Assembly: GCA_934129785.1 (NCBI GenBank)
Contig: CAKOWW010000014.1
Coordinates: forward strand, 1-42,419
From: an uncultured Clostridia bacterium
GTDB taxonomy: Bacteria > Bacillota > Clostridia > TANB77 > CAG-508
Length of the DNA: 42,419 nt
Direction of reading: 5' to 3'
Shown: in pieces, positions 8,770-18,005 of the stretch
Layout: the number at the start of each line of letters is the position of its first letter
Numbering within the stretch: position 1 is the stretch's first letter
The notes under the pieces: generated by a model
Told to the model about the DNA's origin: nothing
The model's input: only the letters and a program-made list of their open reading frames with translations
The model's database searches: none
Made by a program: the position numbers and the translations under genes

Positions 8770-8914
8770 CTTTTTCTCCTTTCCCTTTAAATGATTTTAT
8801 CTTTATCGATATTTTTCATTTTTTATTTTTTCGTAAAGTCTTTGTGTAACAAGAACTTCACATTAATTTTTAAAGTTTTACTTTTTTATTTTACCATATT
8901 TTTTAAAAAAAGTA

Positions 8915-8943
8915 TAGACAAATTAAAAAAAATGTTGTATGAT
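8915..8943 (+). promoter_or_regulatory. Promoter of the type IV secretion operon
   Basis: TAGACA (8915-8920) and TATGAT (8938-8943) are 17 nt apart, upstream of the first small gene of the + strand secretion run. Confidence 0.55.
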
Positions 8944-8969
8944 GTGAAAAATCGTAAGGTGGTGATATT

Positions 8970-9113
8970 ATTTCTAGATTAATCGATTTTTACTTCATAA
9001 CCTTTATTATATATCTTTTTATTACTTTATATTCACTTTATACATTTTTAGATTTATTTTTATTCCACACAAAACAAGGTTCTAAATTAAAAATCAAAAA
9101 GAAAAACTTTTAA
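8970..9113 (+). CDS. Small membrane protein with probable ATT start
   Basis: A 47-residue open frame encodes a hydrophobic helix rich in Ile, Phe and Tyr followed by a basic tail (KLKIKKKNF). The frame has a stop at 8955 and contains no ATG, GTG or TTG, yet AAGGTGGTG (8956-8964) stands before two ATT codons (8967 and 8970). If translated, it must start at ATT. It is the first gene after the promoter and is followed 28 nt later by the coupling ATPase, as small membrane partners often are in such operons. No family is recognised. Confidence 0.45.
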   Translation: MSRLIDFYFITFIIYLFITLYSLYTFLDLFLFHTKQGSKLKIKKKNF

Positions 9114-9141
9114 TTTCATATTATTTAAAGGAGGTTTTAAC

Positions 9142-10906
9142 ATTTTAAAAATCATACAATATTTATTATTTTTCCTAATATTTTTTATAATTTCATGCAT
9201 ATTATCTATAAAAACTTTTTATCCTATATACACAGCAACAGAAATTATAATACCTTATGGACTTCAGCCTTTTGATATTTGTTCTACAAATCCTGATTTA
9301 TGGCATATAATAAAGCTAACATACATTTTTGTATTTATTTTTTCTAATTTTGTTATTAGTCACATTATTTTTTCAAGAATTATTTCTAGATTTTTGAATC
9401 TAATTAACTTTTCTAAAAACAAAAAAATATCTAATTCAGATTTATCTTTAAATTCAATTTATTTATCTGCTAAAAAAATTACTCACTCGCAAAAATTTTT
9501 AAGTAGTTTAAGTTTATTAATTGGATTTGATAAATTAGATAAAAAAAATATTATTATTCCTGAATCCGGACTATATCAGAATTTTTTAATCACTGGTACC
9601 ATTGGTTCTGGAAAAACCTCAAGCGCTATGTTCCCTTTTACTCGGTCAATTTATGAATTATAATCATCATTCTAAACAAAAACTTGGAATGCTTATTTTA
9701 GATGTAAAAGGAAACTATTATAAACAGGTTTATGAATATTCTAAAAAATATGAAATTTTAGATGATTTAATAGTTATTGGTTTAGGTTCAAATGTTTTCT
9801 ACAATCCGTTACATAAACCACATTTGAAACCACAAGTTTTAGCTAATAGGCTAAAAACTATTTTACTTTTATTTTCCGAAAATAATTCTGAATCTTATTG
9901 GCTAGATAAAGCTGAAGAAGTACTTTGTGAATGTATTAAACTTTGTAGATTATATAATAATGGTTACGTAACTTTTGTTGAATTACATAAATTAGTTACC
10001 CTTCCCGATTATTATAAAGAAAAAATTAAAACATTAAAAAATTTATTTATAAATTCTAAATTTTCTAATAAAGAACTTTATGATTTAAATGCAAGTTTGA
10101 ATTTTTTTGAGAAAGAATTTTTTAATTTAGATGATCGTACAAAAAACATTATAATATCTGAAATAACAAGAATTACTAACACTTTTGTGTCTGATTATGA
10201 TGTAATGGAAACTTTTTGTGCACCTAAAAGCAAACTTTCTTTTTCAGGTTTTGATGAAGTTTTAAGTTCTGGAAAAATTGTCGTTTTAAATATGAATATT
10301 TTCGAATATAATATGCTCTCTAGGATTATTGCTACATATTTAAAATTAGATTTTCAAACTGAAATAATGTCTAATCTTTCCAAAGGAGTTGTATATCCAT
10401 CAGTATTTATTTGTGATGAATATGATAAATTTGTTAGCAAAACAGATGGTGAATTTTTCTCTTTAAGTCGAGAAGCAAAATGCATTAATATAGTTAGTAC
10501 GCAAAGTTATTCATCATTAAAAAATGCGCTTAAGGATGAAAATAGTGTAAAAGTAATTATTCAAAATCTTATTAATAAAATTTGGTTCCGAACTGATGAC
10601 ATTTTTACTATTGAAGAATCACAAAAGCAACTAGGAAAAGAAGAAAAAGAAAAAACTTCCAAAAGTATATCTGAAAGTGCTAAAGAAACAACATTTAGTT
10701 ACATTACAAACAGTTTAAATTCTCATAATTCTAACATTTCTGAGACCTTTAGTACTTATACACAAAATGATTTTATATATGATTTGAATTTTTTTACTCA
10801 AAATCTAGAAACCTTCACCGCTCTTACATTTTTGTCTGATGGAAATAAAATTTTCACGCCAAGAAAATTAAACATGTTTCCATATTTTGAAATAGATGGT
10901 TTATAG
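9142..10906 (+). CDS. VirD4/TraG-like type IV coupling ATPase, split by a +1 frameshift at CGG
   Basis: With the C at 9643 skipped, the frame encodes 587 residues, the usual size of Gram-positive TraG/VirD4 proteins. Two membrane helices at the N-terminus (about 5-22 and 70-92) are followed by Walker A TGTIGSGKTSSA (about 150-160), DVKGNYY, Walker B FICDEYDKF and the STQSYSSL motif of coupling proteins. Such ATPases bring DNA or protein substrates to the secretion channel. The only start consistent with a strong ribosome site (AAAGGAGG at 9127-9134, spacing 7) is an ATT at 9142; the first ATG/GTG/TTG in frame would be a TTG at 9394, which would lose both helices. The frame break lies 12 codons after the Walker A lysine; unshifted reading ends at TAA 9661. 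Confidence 0.78.
9643..9645 (+). other. In-frame CGG at the frameshift of the virD4-like gene
   Basis: Zero frame reads ACT CGG TCA ATT TAT and stops five codons after CGG. Skipping C gives ACT GGT CAA TTT ATG (T-G-Q-F-M), which joins the two halves of the ATPase. Confidence 0.72.
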
Positions 10907-10944
10907 GTTCCTAAAACCTAAATAAAATTTAAGGAATGATTAAT

Positions 10945-11277
10945 ATGAAAAAGAAAATTTATTATATTATTTTTATATTTACTTTTTTAATAATTTTTAT
11001 CAATTTATTTTCTATTTGCACTTTTGCTTTTGGTGAGCCTCAAATAGTAAATAAAATAAATTCTGCTTTTGAAAGTATAGAAAGTTGGATTTTAAAAATT
11101 TCAACACCTGCTGCAGCAGTTGCTGTTGGAAGTGGTATATTTATGAGAAAATTTAGTTTTGGTGATGAAGAAAAAATAAGAACTGGCAAAAAAATAATAA
11201 AAGGGTCCTTATTTTCATATGCTTTCATTTTAGCAATAAATTTAATTCTAGCAGCCATTAAATCTTTAATTGGTTAG
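10945..11277 (+). CDS. TrbC/VirB2-like pilin subunit
   Basis: The 110-residue protein starts with a signal peptide (about 1-28, hydrophobic core then CTFAFG), followed by a short amphipathic region, a hydrophobic segment rich in Ala/Gly (TPAAAVAVGSGIFMRKF), a charged turn (GDEEKIRTGKK) and a second hydrophobic segment. This is the pattern of VirB2/TrbC pilins, which build the pilus or line the channel in type IV secretion. An ATG at 10936 abuts the AAGGA ribosome site (10931-10935), so I use ATG 10945. It lies between the coupling ATPase and a TrbL-like protein. Confidence 0.75.
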   Translation: MKKKIYYIIFIFTFLIIFINLFSICTFAFGEPQIVNKINSAFESIESWILKISTPAAAVAVGSGIFMRKFSFGDEEKIRTGKKIIKGSLFSYAFILAINLILAAIKSLIG

Positions 11278-11288
11278 AAGGTGATTTT

Positions 11289-12167
11289 TTGGAAAGCTCA
11301 ACTAATATCACTCAAACAATTATAGATACCATTAATTCGATATTTGAGAAAATTTTTGCTTCTATTGACAATAACTTATACTCCGTCTTAGATGAAATTA
11401 CATTTATAAATTCAGACATTTTAACAGATAAAAACTTTGAAAAAATATTTGGAACTTCTACATCAAATGGAATTTTATTAATAGCAAATTCTTTATTAAT
11501 TGGATTTATTTTATACTATTCTATAAAATTTTTATTGTCTCATTTTACATATCAAAAAGTAGAAAATCCATTTAATTTCTTCATAAAAGCTGTTTTTTTC
11601 GGGCTTTGCATGAACTTTTCTTTCTTTATAGTTACTATTTTTCTAGATTTAAATTCTTATATTTCACTAGCTATTCGTGCCCATGGAGAAACACTTTTTG
11701 GAAAAAATATATGTTTTTCTGAATTAATTAATTTAATAAATTCAAAAATATCTGTAAATACTAGTTCTTTAGATATCTTTTCTGTCGATGGTTTTATTCA
11801 AAGTACTCTTAGGCTTTCATTATTAAATCTTATTTTCTCATATTCTCTGCGATATATTATGATAAAAATATTTGTACTACTCTCTCCTTTTGCATTTCTT
11901 TCTCTATGCCTAAACTCTACAAGTTGGTTTTTCAAAGCCTGGATTAAAAATCTTTTTTCTCTGCTTTTTATTCAAATAATTGTAGCATTAGTACTATTAA
12001 TTTTATTCTCTTTAGACTTTTCTTCAGCAAATTTATTAAATCAATTCATCTATATTGGTGGTATTTATGCTTTAATAAAAGCAAATTCATTTGTACGTGA
12101 ATTTATTGGAGGAGTTTCCACAGATATTTCTCAATCTGTGCATAACTTTTCTAACTTTAAACTTTAA
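11289..12167 (+). CDS. TrbL/VirB6-like polytopic membrane protein
   Basis: The 292-residue protein has a soluble N-terminal part (about 1-55) and five or six membrane helices, including GILLIANSLLIGFILYYS, FFGLCMNFSFFIVTIFL, a helix with RYIMIKIFVLLSPFAFL and a long C-terminal pair. The segment PFAFLSLCLNSTSWFFKAW followed by a helix resembles the conserved core of TrbL/VirB6 channel proteins (Gram-positive PrgH/Orf15-like). It starts with TTG at 11289 after AGAAGGTGAT. It probably forms the inner-membrane channel with the PrgI-like protein encoded next. Confidence 0.7.
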   Translation: MESSTNITQTIIDTINSIFEKIFASIDNNLYSVLDEITFINSDILTDKNFEKIFGTSTSNGILLIANSLLIGFILYYSIKFLLSHFTYQKVENPFNFFIKAVFFGLCMNFSFFIVTIFLDLNSYISLAIRAHGETLFGKNICFSELINLINSKISVNTSSLDIFSVDGFIQSTLRLSLLNLIFSYSLRYIMIKIFVLLSPFAFLSLCLNSTSWFFKAWIKNLFSLLFIQIIVALVLLILFSLDFSSANLLNQFIYIGGIYALIKANSFVREFIGGVSTDISQSVHNFSNFKL

Positions 12168-12203
12168 TTTTAATTATCAACACAAAATATAAAAGAAAGG
12201 AAT

Positions 12204-12239
12204 TAATCAATTAATTTAATATTAAAATATAATTGATTA
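12204..12239 (+). promoter_or_regulatory. Hairpin between ribosome site and start codon of the prgI-like gene
   Basis: TAATCAATTA (12204-12213) and TAATTGATTA (12230-12239) form a perfect 10-bp stem. The only good ribosome site (AGAAAGG, 12194-12200) is about 48 nt from the ATG at 12249, but only 12 nt away if the hairpin folds. Confidence 0.45.
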
Positions 12240-12248
12240 TATAAAATT

Positions 12249-12539
12249 ATGAAATTTATTTTTCCTCAAAATTATCATTTTAAAAATAAAATATTAGGTG
12301 TTATTGATTACACCACTGCATTTATAAACATTATTTGGGATTTATTTATTTTTATTATAGTAAATTTTATATTCAAATCTTTAAGTATTAAAATTTCAAT
12401 TTTAATTATTTTTTGTTTTCCTCTACTTTTGTTTAGCTTTGTTGGTTTTAATGGTGAAAATATTTTTAATGTTATATGCTATATGTCAAAATTTATCTTT
12501 AGGCAAAAATTATATTTTTATAGTAAGAAAAAGTCTTGA
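12249..12539 (+). CDS. PrgI-family conjugation membrane protein
   Basis: The 96-residue protein begins with a short polar stretch (FPQNYHFKNKILGVID) followed by two membrane helices (about 25-45 and 50-68) and ends with a basic region. That is the layout of PrgI proteins, which partner the VirB6-like channel in Gram-positive conjugation systems and are normally followed directly by virB4. Here the virB4 gene is 10 kb away on the other strand. The stop is TGA. The promoter of dnaD overlaps the stop codon. Confidence 0.7.
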   Translation: MKFIFPQNYHFKNKILGVIDYTTAFINIIWDLFIFIIVNFIFKSLSIKISILIIFCFPLLLFSFVGFNGENIFNVICYMSKFIFRQKLYFYSKKKS

Positions 12540-12564
12540 ATTTTTTGTCTAAAAAAGTTATAAT
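12536..12564 (+). promoter_or_regulatory. Promoter of dnaD-dnaI
   Basis: TTGAAT (12536-12541) and TATAAT (12559-12564) are spaced by 17 nt, 40 nt before the dnaD start. The -35 box overlaps the prgI-like stop codon, so the replication genes have their own promoter within the secretion run. Confidence 0.7.
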
Positions 12565-12604
12565 TTGAGTTACGAGATTAATTTTAGATTAGGGGAGATT
12601 TATT

Positions 12605-13585
12605 ATGAAACTTGAACAAAACGAAAAGCCACTTTTATTTTCAGAAACAATGATTCCAGACATTTTCTTTTCTGAACATTTATCTGAATTACCTGGAGAT
12701 TATTTAAAAATATATTTGTATATATTATTTTTGTCAAAATATGGTAAAGATATAAAATTAAATGATCTTTCTAAAAAGCTTAATATTCCTTTAAAATCAA
12801 TAAATGATGGTCTAAAATTTTTAGAAGAACATGGTTTAGTAACTAAAAAAAATACAGGATACATTATAGTTGATTTACAAGAAGCAACACTTCATAATTT
12901 ATATAAACCAAATCTAACTGTTTCTAAGGAAAAAATAGAGCAAACAGCAAAAAATAAATCTAAAGCAAAAGTTATTGAACATATCAATAATATGTATTTT
13001 CAAGGAATTATGGGTCCTTCATGGTATAATGACATCGACCTATGGTTTAAAAAATATAATTTTGATGAACAAGTTATGATTGCGCTTTTTGACTATTGTT
13101 ATAAACGTAGTGCTCTTCATAGAAATTATATTCAAACTGTTGCAGAAGCTTGGGCATCTAATAAAGTAAAAACTTATAATGACTTAGACAATTACTATAG
13201 TCAACAAGAAAGTCTAAATAAAATGAAAAAATCTATTGCAAAAAAACTTGGAAAATATAATGGACTTACCCAATATGAAGAAGCATATATTGAAAATTGG
13301 GTTTCAAATTTTGGATATGACATGAATATTATAGAAATAGCCTTAAAAAGAACTACTTTCAAACAAAATCCAACCTTTGAATATATAAATAGTATTATTA
13401 CAGATTGGCATGATAGAAATTTAAAAACTCCATCTGAAATTAACGCTTTTTTAGAACAGAGAAAGAAACAAGATAAAAATGTAAAAGAATTAAAAAGCAA
13501 AGTTAATAAAACTAATTATGAACAAAGACAATATTCAAATTTAGATTTTCTATATGCTAATAATACAGAAATAAAGGAGAATTAA
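12605..13585 (+). CDS. dnaD: DnaD-family replication initiation protein
   Basis: The 326-residue protein has an N-terminal winged helix (about 1-100, with LNDLSKKLNIPLKSINDGL and the EEHGLVTKK wing) and two DnaB_2/DnaD C-terminal domains (about 125-190 and 200-275), the second ending in the family motif (YINSIITDWHDRNLKTPSEI). DnaD remodels DNA at oriC and helps recruit the helicase loader. The next gene, with ATG directly after this stop, is the loader DnaI, as in many Clostridia. A GGGGAG ribosome site precedes the ATG. No CGG codon is seen. Confidence 0.85.
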   Translation: MKLEQNEKPLLFSETMIPDIFFSEHLSELPGDYLKIYLYILFLSKYGKDIKLNDLSKKLNIPLKSINDGLKFLEEHGLVTKKNTGYIIVDLQEATLHNLYKPNLTVSKEKIEQTAKNKSKAKVIEHINNMYFQGIMGPSWYNDIDLWFKKYNFDEQVMIALFDYCYKRSALHRNYIQTVAEAWASNKVKTYNDLDNYYSQQESLNKMKKSIAKKLGKYNGLTQYEEAYIENWVSNFGYDMNIIEIALKRTTFKQNPTFEYINSIITDWHDRNLKTPSEINAFLEQRKKQDKNVKELKSKVNKTNYEQRQYSNLDFLYANNTEIKEN

Positions 13586-14600
13586 ATGCCTAATAATGAT
13601 TTTTTAAATTCTTTATTAAAAGAATATGAGCAAAAAAAATTAAAAGCTGAAATTGATGCAGAAAATAGAAAAATTAATTTATATAATAATGTTCCTAGAT
13701 TTCAAGAAATTGAGGACACTTTAAATAATCTAGCTATTGAAACAGCTAAAAATATTTTAAATAAAAGCAATGAAAATTCTTTAGAAATTTTAAATAATAA
13801 AATTGAATTGCTAAAAAAAGAAAAAATAGATTTATTAAATTCATTAAATTTGAGCAGTGATTATCTAAAGCCTTTTTATGAATGCCAAATTTGTAAAGAC
13901 ACCGGATATGTTATGGATAATAATTATAAAACACATATGTGCACATGCTTAAAACAAAAATTATTAAATGATTCTTTTAATAAATCAAATATTTCTAATC
14001 TAGAAAAAGAAAATTTTAATAATTTTAAAAATTCTATTTTTTCTGATGAAGTAGATTTATCTAAATATAAATTTAATATTTCACCAAGAAAAAATATGGA
14101 AAATATAAAAAATAAATGTATACAATTCATAGAAAATTTTGATGATCCAAGACAAAAAAATTTGTTATTTACAGGCAACACTGGTTTACGGTAAGACTTT
14201 TATGTCAAATTGCATTGCTGGTGAATTGCTAAAAAAAGGAAAAACAGTTTTATATCAAACAGCACCCGTACTCCTTGAAAGCGTAATAAATTATAAGATG
14301 AGCAAACAAAAAGACACTTCTAATAATATTTATAAATCTGTTTTAGAAGCTGACTTATTAATTATAGATGACCTAGGAACTGAAAGTTTAAATAGTATGA
14401 AATTAAGCGAATTATTTACAATTTTAAATACTAGAATTTTAAATTTAAATAATAAAATTACTAAAACAATAATATCTACTAATTTAAATATAAATGATAT
14501 TTTTAAAAATTATGAAGAAAGAATTGGCTCTCGTATAGTTGGATATTATGACATATATTATTTCTTTGGTGAAGATTTAAGATTCAAAAAAAATATTTAA
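13586..14600 (+). CDS. dnaI: DnaI/DnaC helicase loader, split by a +1 frameshift at CGG
   Basis: With the C at 14189 skipped, the frame encodes 337 residues. The N-terminal half carries a zinc-binding group (CQICKDTGYVMDN...CTCL, about 92-115). The C-terminal half is an AAA+ domain with Walker A TGNTGLGKTFMSN, Walker B LLIIDDLGTE, sensor STN and an Arg-finger motif ERIGSRI. The loader places the replicative helicase at the origin and should be essential. The break falls inside Walker A: the zero frame gives G-L-R and then TAA, whereas skipping one base gives G-L-G-K-T, the invariant motif. Everything after it is intact, so the gene does not look decayed. It overlaps nothing and follows dnaD without a gap. 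Confidence 0.88.
14189..14191 (+). other. In-frame CGG at the frameshift of dnaI
   Basis: Zero frame reads GGT TTA CGG TAA; the stop follows the CGG immediately. Skipping C gives GGT TTA GGT AAG ACT, the G-L-G-K-T of Walker A, so the position of the shift is fixed to within one codon. Confidence 0.85.
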
Positions 14601-14655
14601 TAATTATAAACAAAAAAAAGAATATTTTATTTTAATAATAAAAAAAACAAGGAAT

Positions 14656-14696
14656 AAAAAATACCGTATTTAAATTATTTAAATACGATATTTTTT
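14656..14696. terminator. Bidirectional terminator between dnaI and gyrA
   Basis: Arms 14656-14674 and 14678-14696 pair with one mismatch around a 3-nt loop, with A6 and T6 at the two ends. It serves the convergent dnaI and gyrA genes. Confidence 0.85.
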
Positions 14697-14702
14697 ATTA
14701 TT

Positions 14703-17153
14703 TTATTCTTCCATATCTGGAGTTACTGTTTCTATACTTACTACTTTTCCGCCATCATTTGTTCTCATTAGAGTTACCCCTTGTGTTGATCTTCCTAGTA
14801 TACTTACTTCTTTTACTTTTAATCTTATTATTGTTCCTGTATCTGTAATTAACATTACATCATCATCTTCTGTTGTAATTCTAACTCCAACTAATTTACC
14901 GGTTTTTGGTGTTATCTTATAAGTTATAACTCCTCTTCCGCCTCTTTTTTGCACTCTATATTCATCTAATTCTGTTCTTTTACCAAATCCATTTTCTGTG
15001 ATTGCTAATAAAGTTGCTTTTCCTCCTGCTATAACAGATTCCATTCCAATAACTTCATCATCTTCATCTAGTCTAATACCTATAACACCTTGTGCTACTC
15101 TACCTATTGGTCTTACATCTTTTTCATCAAATGTAATACATAATCCATTTCTTGTAACTAGAACTACATTATCTTCTCCATCTGTTAATCTTACTGCAAT
15201 TAGTTCATCTTCATCTTTTAATGTTATTCCTTGTAAACCTGTTTTTCTTGTTGTATCATATTCTTTTAAAGCTGTTTTCTTAATTAATCCATTTTTTGTA
15301 GACATTAATAAATATTTTCCATCTGCAAAATTTTGAATTGGTATAACTGCAGATACTTTTTCACCTGGATCTAAACTTAATAAATTAACAATAGCTGTTC
15401 CCTTTGCTGTTCTTCCTGCCTCAGGTATCTCATATCCTCTTAATTTATATAATTTACCTTTATTTGTAAAGAATAAAATTGTATCATGAGTAGAAGCTGT
15501 AAATATTTGTTTTACAAAATCATCTGTTCTTGTTGCAATTCCAGTAATACCCTTTCCACCTCTTCTTTGGCTTCTATATGTATCTATTGGCATTCTTTTA
15601 ATATAACCAAAATGTGTCAATGCAACTACACATTGTTCCTCTTTAATTAAATCATCTAGGTCAATTTCTCCCTCTGCTGCAACTATTTTAGTTTTTCTTT
15701 CATCTCCAAATTTATCTTTTATTTCTATTAATTCTTCTTTTATGATATCGAAAACTAATTTTTCGCTATTTAAAATTGCTCTTAAATGTTCAATTAATTC
15801 CATTAATTGTTTATATTCTTCTTCTATTTTTTCACGTTGTAAACCTGATAATGTCTTTAACCTCATGTCCAATATAGCTTGAGCTTGTATATCTGAAAGT
15901 CCAAATCTTTCCATAAGTCTTTCTTTTGCATCATCATATGAAGAACGAATAATTTGAATAACTTCATCTATATAATCTAATGCTATTTTTAATCCTTCTA
16001 ATATATGTGCTCTTGCTAAAGCCTTGTCTAAATCAAATTGAGTTCTTCTCAAAATTACATCTTTTCTATGCGCTATATAACAGTCTAATGTTTGTCTTAA
16101 AGTTAATATCTTTGGTTCTCCATTAACTAATGCAAGCATTATAATTCCAAATGTAGTTTGCATTTGTGTATGTTTAAATAATTGATTTAATACTACTTGT
16201 GCATTGGCATCTCTTTTTAATTCTATTACAACTCTTACTTTATCTTTTCTATCTGATTCATCTCTACATTCTGAAATTCCTTCAATTTTCTTTTCTTTTG
16301 ATAAGTCTGAAATTGTTTTTATAAGATTTGCTTTATTTACTTGATATGGTAATGAAGAAACAATTATTCTTTGTCTATTCCCACTCATTTCTTCTATTTC
16401 AGTTTCTGCTCTTAATGTTATTTTTCCTCTACCAGTTTTATACGCTTGTTTTATTCCCTCAATTCCTAAAATTATTCCTTCCGTTGGGAAATCTGGTCCT
16501 TTTATTACACTCATTAAGTCTTCATCACTTACTTCATCTTCATCAATTATTTTTATAATTCCATTTATTACTTCTGTTAAGTTATGTGGTGGTATATTTG
16601 TTGCCATTCCAACAGCAATTCCTGATGAACCATTTACTAATAAAGCTGGTATTCTAGCTGGCAATACTGTAGGTTCTTGTAATCTGTCATCATAGTTAGG
16701 CATAAAATCAACTGTATTTTTTTCAATATCTGATAACATATATGCAGAAATTTTTGACATCCTTGCTTCTGTATACCTCATCGCAGCTGCTCCATCACCA
16801 TCAACAGAACCAAAATTTCCATGCCCATCAATTAACATATATCTCATAGAGAAATCTTGTGCCATTCTAACCATTGCATCATATACAGAACTGTCTCCAT
16901 GTGGATGATATCTTCCCAAAACAGAACCAACTGTATTGGCACATTTTCTGTATGGTTTATCTGCAGTTATTCCATCTTCATGCATTGCATAAAGGATTCT
17001 TCTATGTACAGGCTTTAAACCATCTCTTACATCTGGAAGTGCACGTGATACAATAACGCTCATTGCATAATCTATATATGCTGTTCTCATTTCTTTTTCA
17101 ATGTCTCTTTCAATTATTTTTCCGTCGTTTCTTTCTTGTGGTCTCTCTTCCAT
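14703..17153 (-). CDS. gyrA: DNA gyrase subunit A
   Basis: The 816-residue protein is full length. The breakage-reunion domain has RYHPHGDSSVYD (81-92) and the catalytic Tyr127 in AAMRYTEARM. The C-terminal beta-pinwheel has the GyrA box QRRGGKG (around residue 530), which separates gyrase from topoisomerase IV. The quinolone-region residues are Ser88 and Asp92, which align with Ser83 and Asp87 of E. coli, so no common resistance change is seen. gyrB lies 8 kb away with the ATPase array and secretion genes in between; in many Firmicutes the two genes adjoin. It has its own promoter. Confidence 0.97.
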   Translation of the reverse strand: MEERPQERNDGKIIERDIEKEMRTAYIDYAMSVIVSRALPDVRDGLKPVHRRILYAMHEDGITADKPYRKCANTVGSVLGRYHPHGDSSVYDAMVRMAQDFSMRYMLIDGHGNFGSVDGDGAAAMRYTEARMSKISAYMLSDIEKNTVDFMPNYDDRLQEPTVLPARIPALLVNGSSGIAVGMATNIPPHNLTEVINGIIKIIDEDEVSDEDLMSVIKGPDFPTEGIILGIEGIKQAYKTGRGKITLRAETEIEEMSGNRQRIIVSSLPYQVNKANLIKTISDLSKEKKIEGISECRDESDRKDKVRVVIELKRDANAQVVLNQLFKHTQMQTTFGIIMLALVNGEPKILTLRQTLDCYIAHRKDVILRRTQFDLDKALARAHILEGLKIALDYIDEVIQIIRSSYDDAKERLMERFGLSDIQAQAILDMRLKTLSGLQREKIEEEYKQLMELIEHLRAILNSEKLVFDIIKEELIEIKDKFGDERKTKIVAAEGEIDLDDLIKEEQCVVALTHFGYIKRMPIDTYRSQRRGGKGITGIATRTDDFVKQIFTASTHDTILFFTNKGKLYKLRGYEIPEAGRTAKGTAIVNLLSLDPGEKVSAVIPIQNFADGKYLLMSTKNGLIKKTALKEYDTTRKTGLQGITLKDEDELIAVRLTDGEDNVVLVTRNGLCITFDEKDVRPIGRVAQGVIGIRLDEDDEVIGMESVIAGGKATLLAITENGFGKRTELDEYRVQKRGGRGVITYKITPKTGKLVGVRITTEDDDVMLITDTGTIIRLKVKEVSILGRSTQGVTLMRTNDGGKVVSIETVTPDMEE

Positions 17154-17189
17154 TTTTTTCCCTCTTTTCCTTTATTTTTCTACATTTGT

Positions 17190-17218
17190 ATTATACTAGA
17201 CCACAGCAAAATATGCAA
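17190..17218 (-). promoter_or_regulatory. Promoter of gyrA
   Basis: On the minus strand TTGCAT (17218-17213) and TATAAT (17195-17190) are 17 nt apart, about 37 nt upstream of the start. Confidence 0.7.
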
Positions 17219-17270
17219 GCAATTTAAACTAAAAAACTCAATATTTCTTTAGGGAATTCTAGTTTTTATG

Positions 17271-17486
17271 CTATATATCCTTTTTAGAATTTATACTGCC
17301 TATTATTAAATTTATTCCATCAAAAAATCCTTGTTCATAACATTTTTTTGCTACTTCTATTATTCTTTTTTCATAATAATCTTCTATATCCTTTTCTTTA
17401 TTTTTATTCTTCATGCTATTTTTTATTATTTTTTCAATTTCTTCCTCATTTGCTTTATATAATTTATCAAAAATCTCTTTGCTCAT
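17271..17486 (-). CDS. Small acidic/basic helical protein, unrecognised
   Basis: The 71-residue protein starts at ATG 17486 behind GGAAGTGA; an upstream in-frame extension has no ribosome site. It is almost wholly charged helix (ANEEEIEKIIKN, EKDIEDYYEKRI) and ends with a FFDGINLIIGSI segment. The last part is vaguely like small helical proteins such as the DUF6809 group, but I cannot assign it. It lies between gyrA and a divergent XRE regulator, with which it may share control. Confidence 0.6.
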   Translation of the reverse strand: MSKEIFDKLYKANEEEIEKIIKNSMKNKNKEKDIEDYYEKRIIEVAKKCYEQGFFDGINLIIGSINSKKDI

Positions 17487-17630
17487 ATTATCACTTCCTT
17501 TACTAATATATTTTCCTACATAATATTTTTTATTCATTGCTATTAGTTATGTTTTATTTATGCTTTGAGTATATTAGTTTATGTAATTTTTTATTATATA
17601 ATATTTGAAATATTTATTGGAGGATTTACT

Positions 17631-17981
17631 ATGAACAATATTGTTCCAAATAATTTAGAAGTAGGCGAAAGAATACGAGAAATTAGAAATAAACTAGAAA
17701 TGAATAGAGAAAAGTTTTCTGAAATGATAGATGTCTCTGATGTATTTTTAGGACAAATCGAACGTGGTGAACGCTCTTTAAGTTTAAAAACCTTAGGCAG
17801 AATCGTTAAATTTACAGGTGCATCAACAGATTATATTTTATTTGGTACTCCTGTTACAAATTCAACACGAGATAAAATAAATAGAATATTAGATAAATGT
17901 TCTGATACAACTGTTGAATATATCTATCAAATTATTAATTGTTCTTTTACCTTTTTTAAAAGCAAAGATCTTAAAAAGTAA
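17631..17981 (+). CDS. XRE-family helix-turn-helix transcriptional regulator
   Basis: The 116-residue protein has an HTH_3 domain at about 11-68: GERIREIRNKLEMNREKFSE, then IDVSDVFLGQIERGERSLS as the turn and recognition helix, then LGRIVKFTGASTDYILFG. The C-terminal 45 residues are helical and may dimerise. ATG 17631 follows TTGGAGGA. The gene is divergent from the small gene at 17271-17486 and convergent with the gene at 18006-18725, and may regulate either one. Confidence 0.85.
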   Translation: MNNIVPNNLEVGERIREIRNKLEMNREKFSEMIDVSDVFLGQIERGERSLSLKTLGRIVKFTGASTDYILFGTPVTNSTRDKINRILDKCSDTTVEYIYQIINCSFTFFKSKDLKK

Positions 17982-18001
17982 AATCTCATAACTGAGGTTT
18001 T
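17980..18001. terminator. Terminator of the XRE regulator
   Basis: A 9-bp stem with one G-U pair (17980-17988 with 17993-18001) and a TAAC loop is followed by TATTTTT. It overlaps the end of the convergent gene region and can serve both. Confidence 0.65.
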
Positions 18002-18005
18002 ATTT

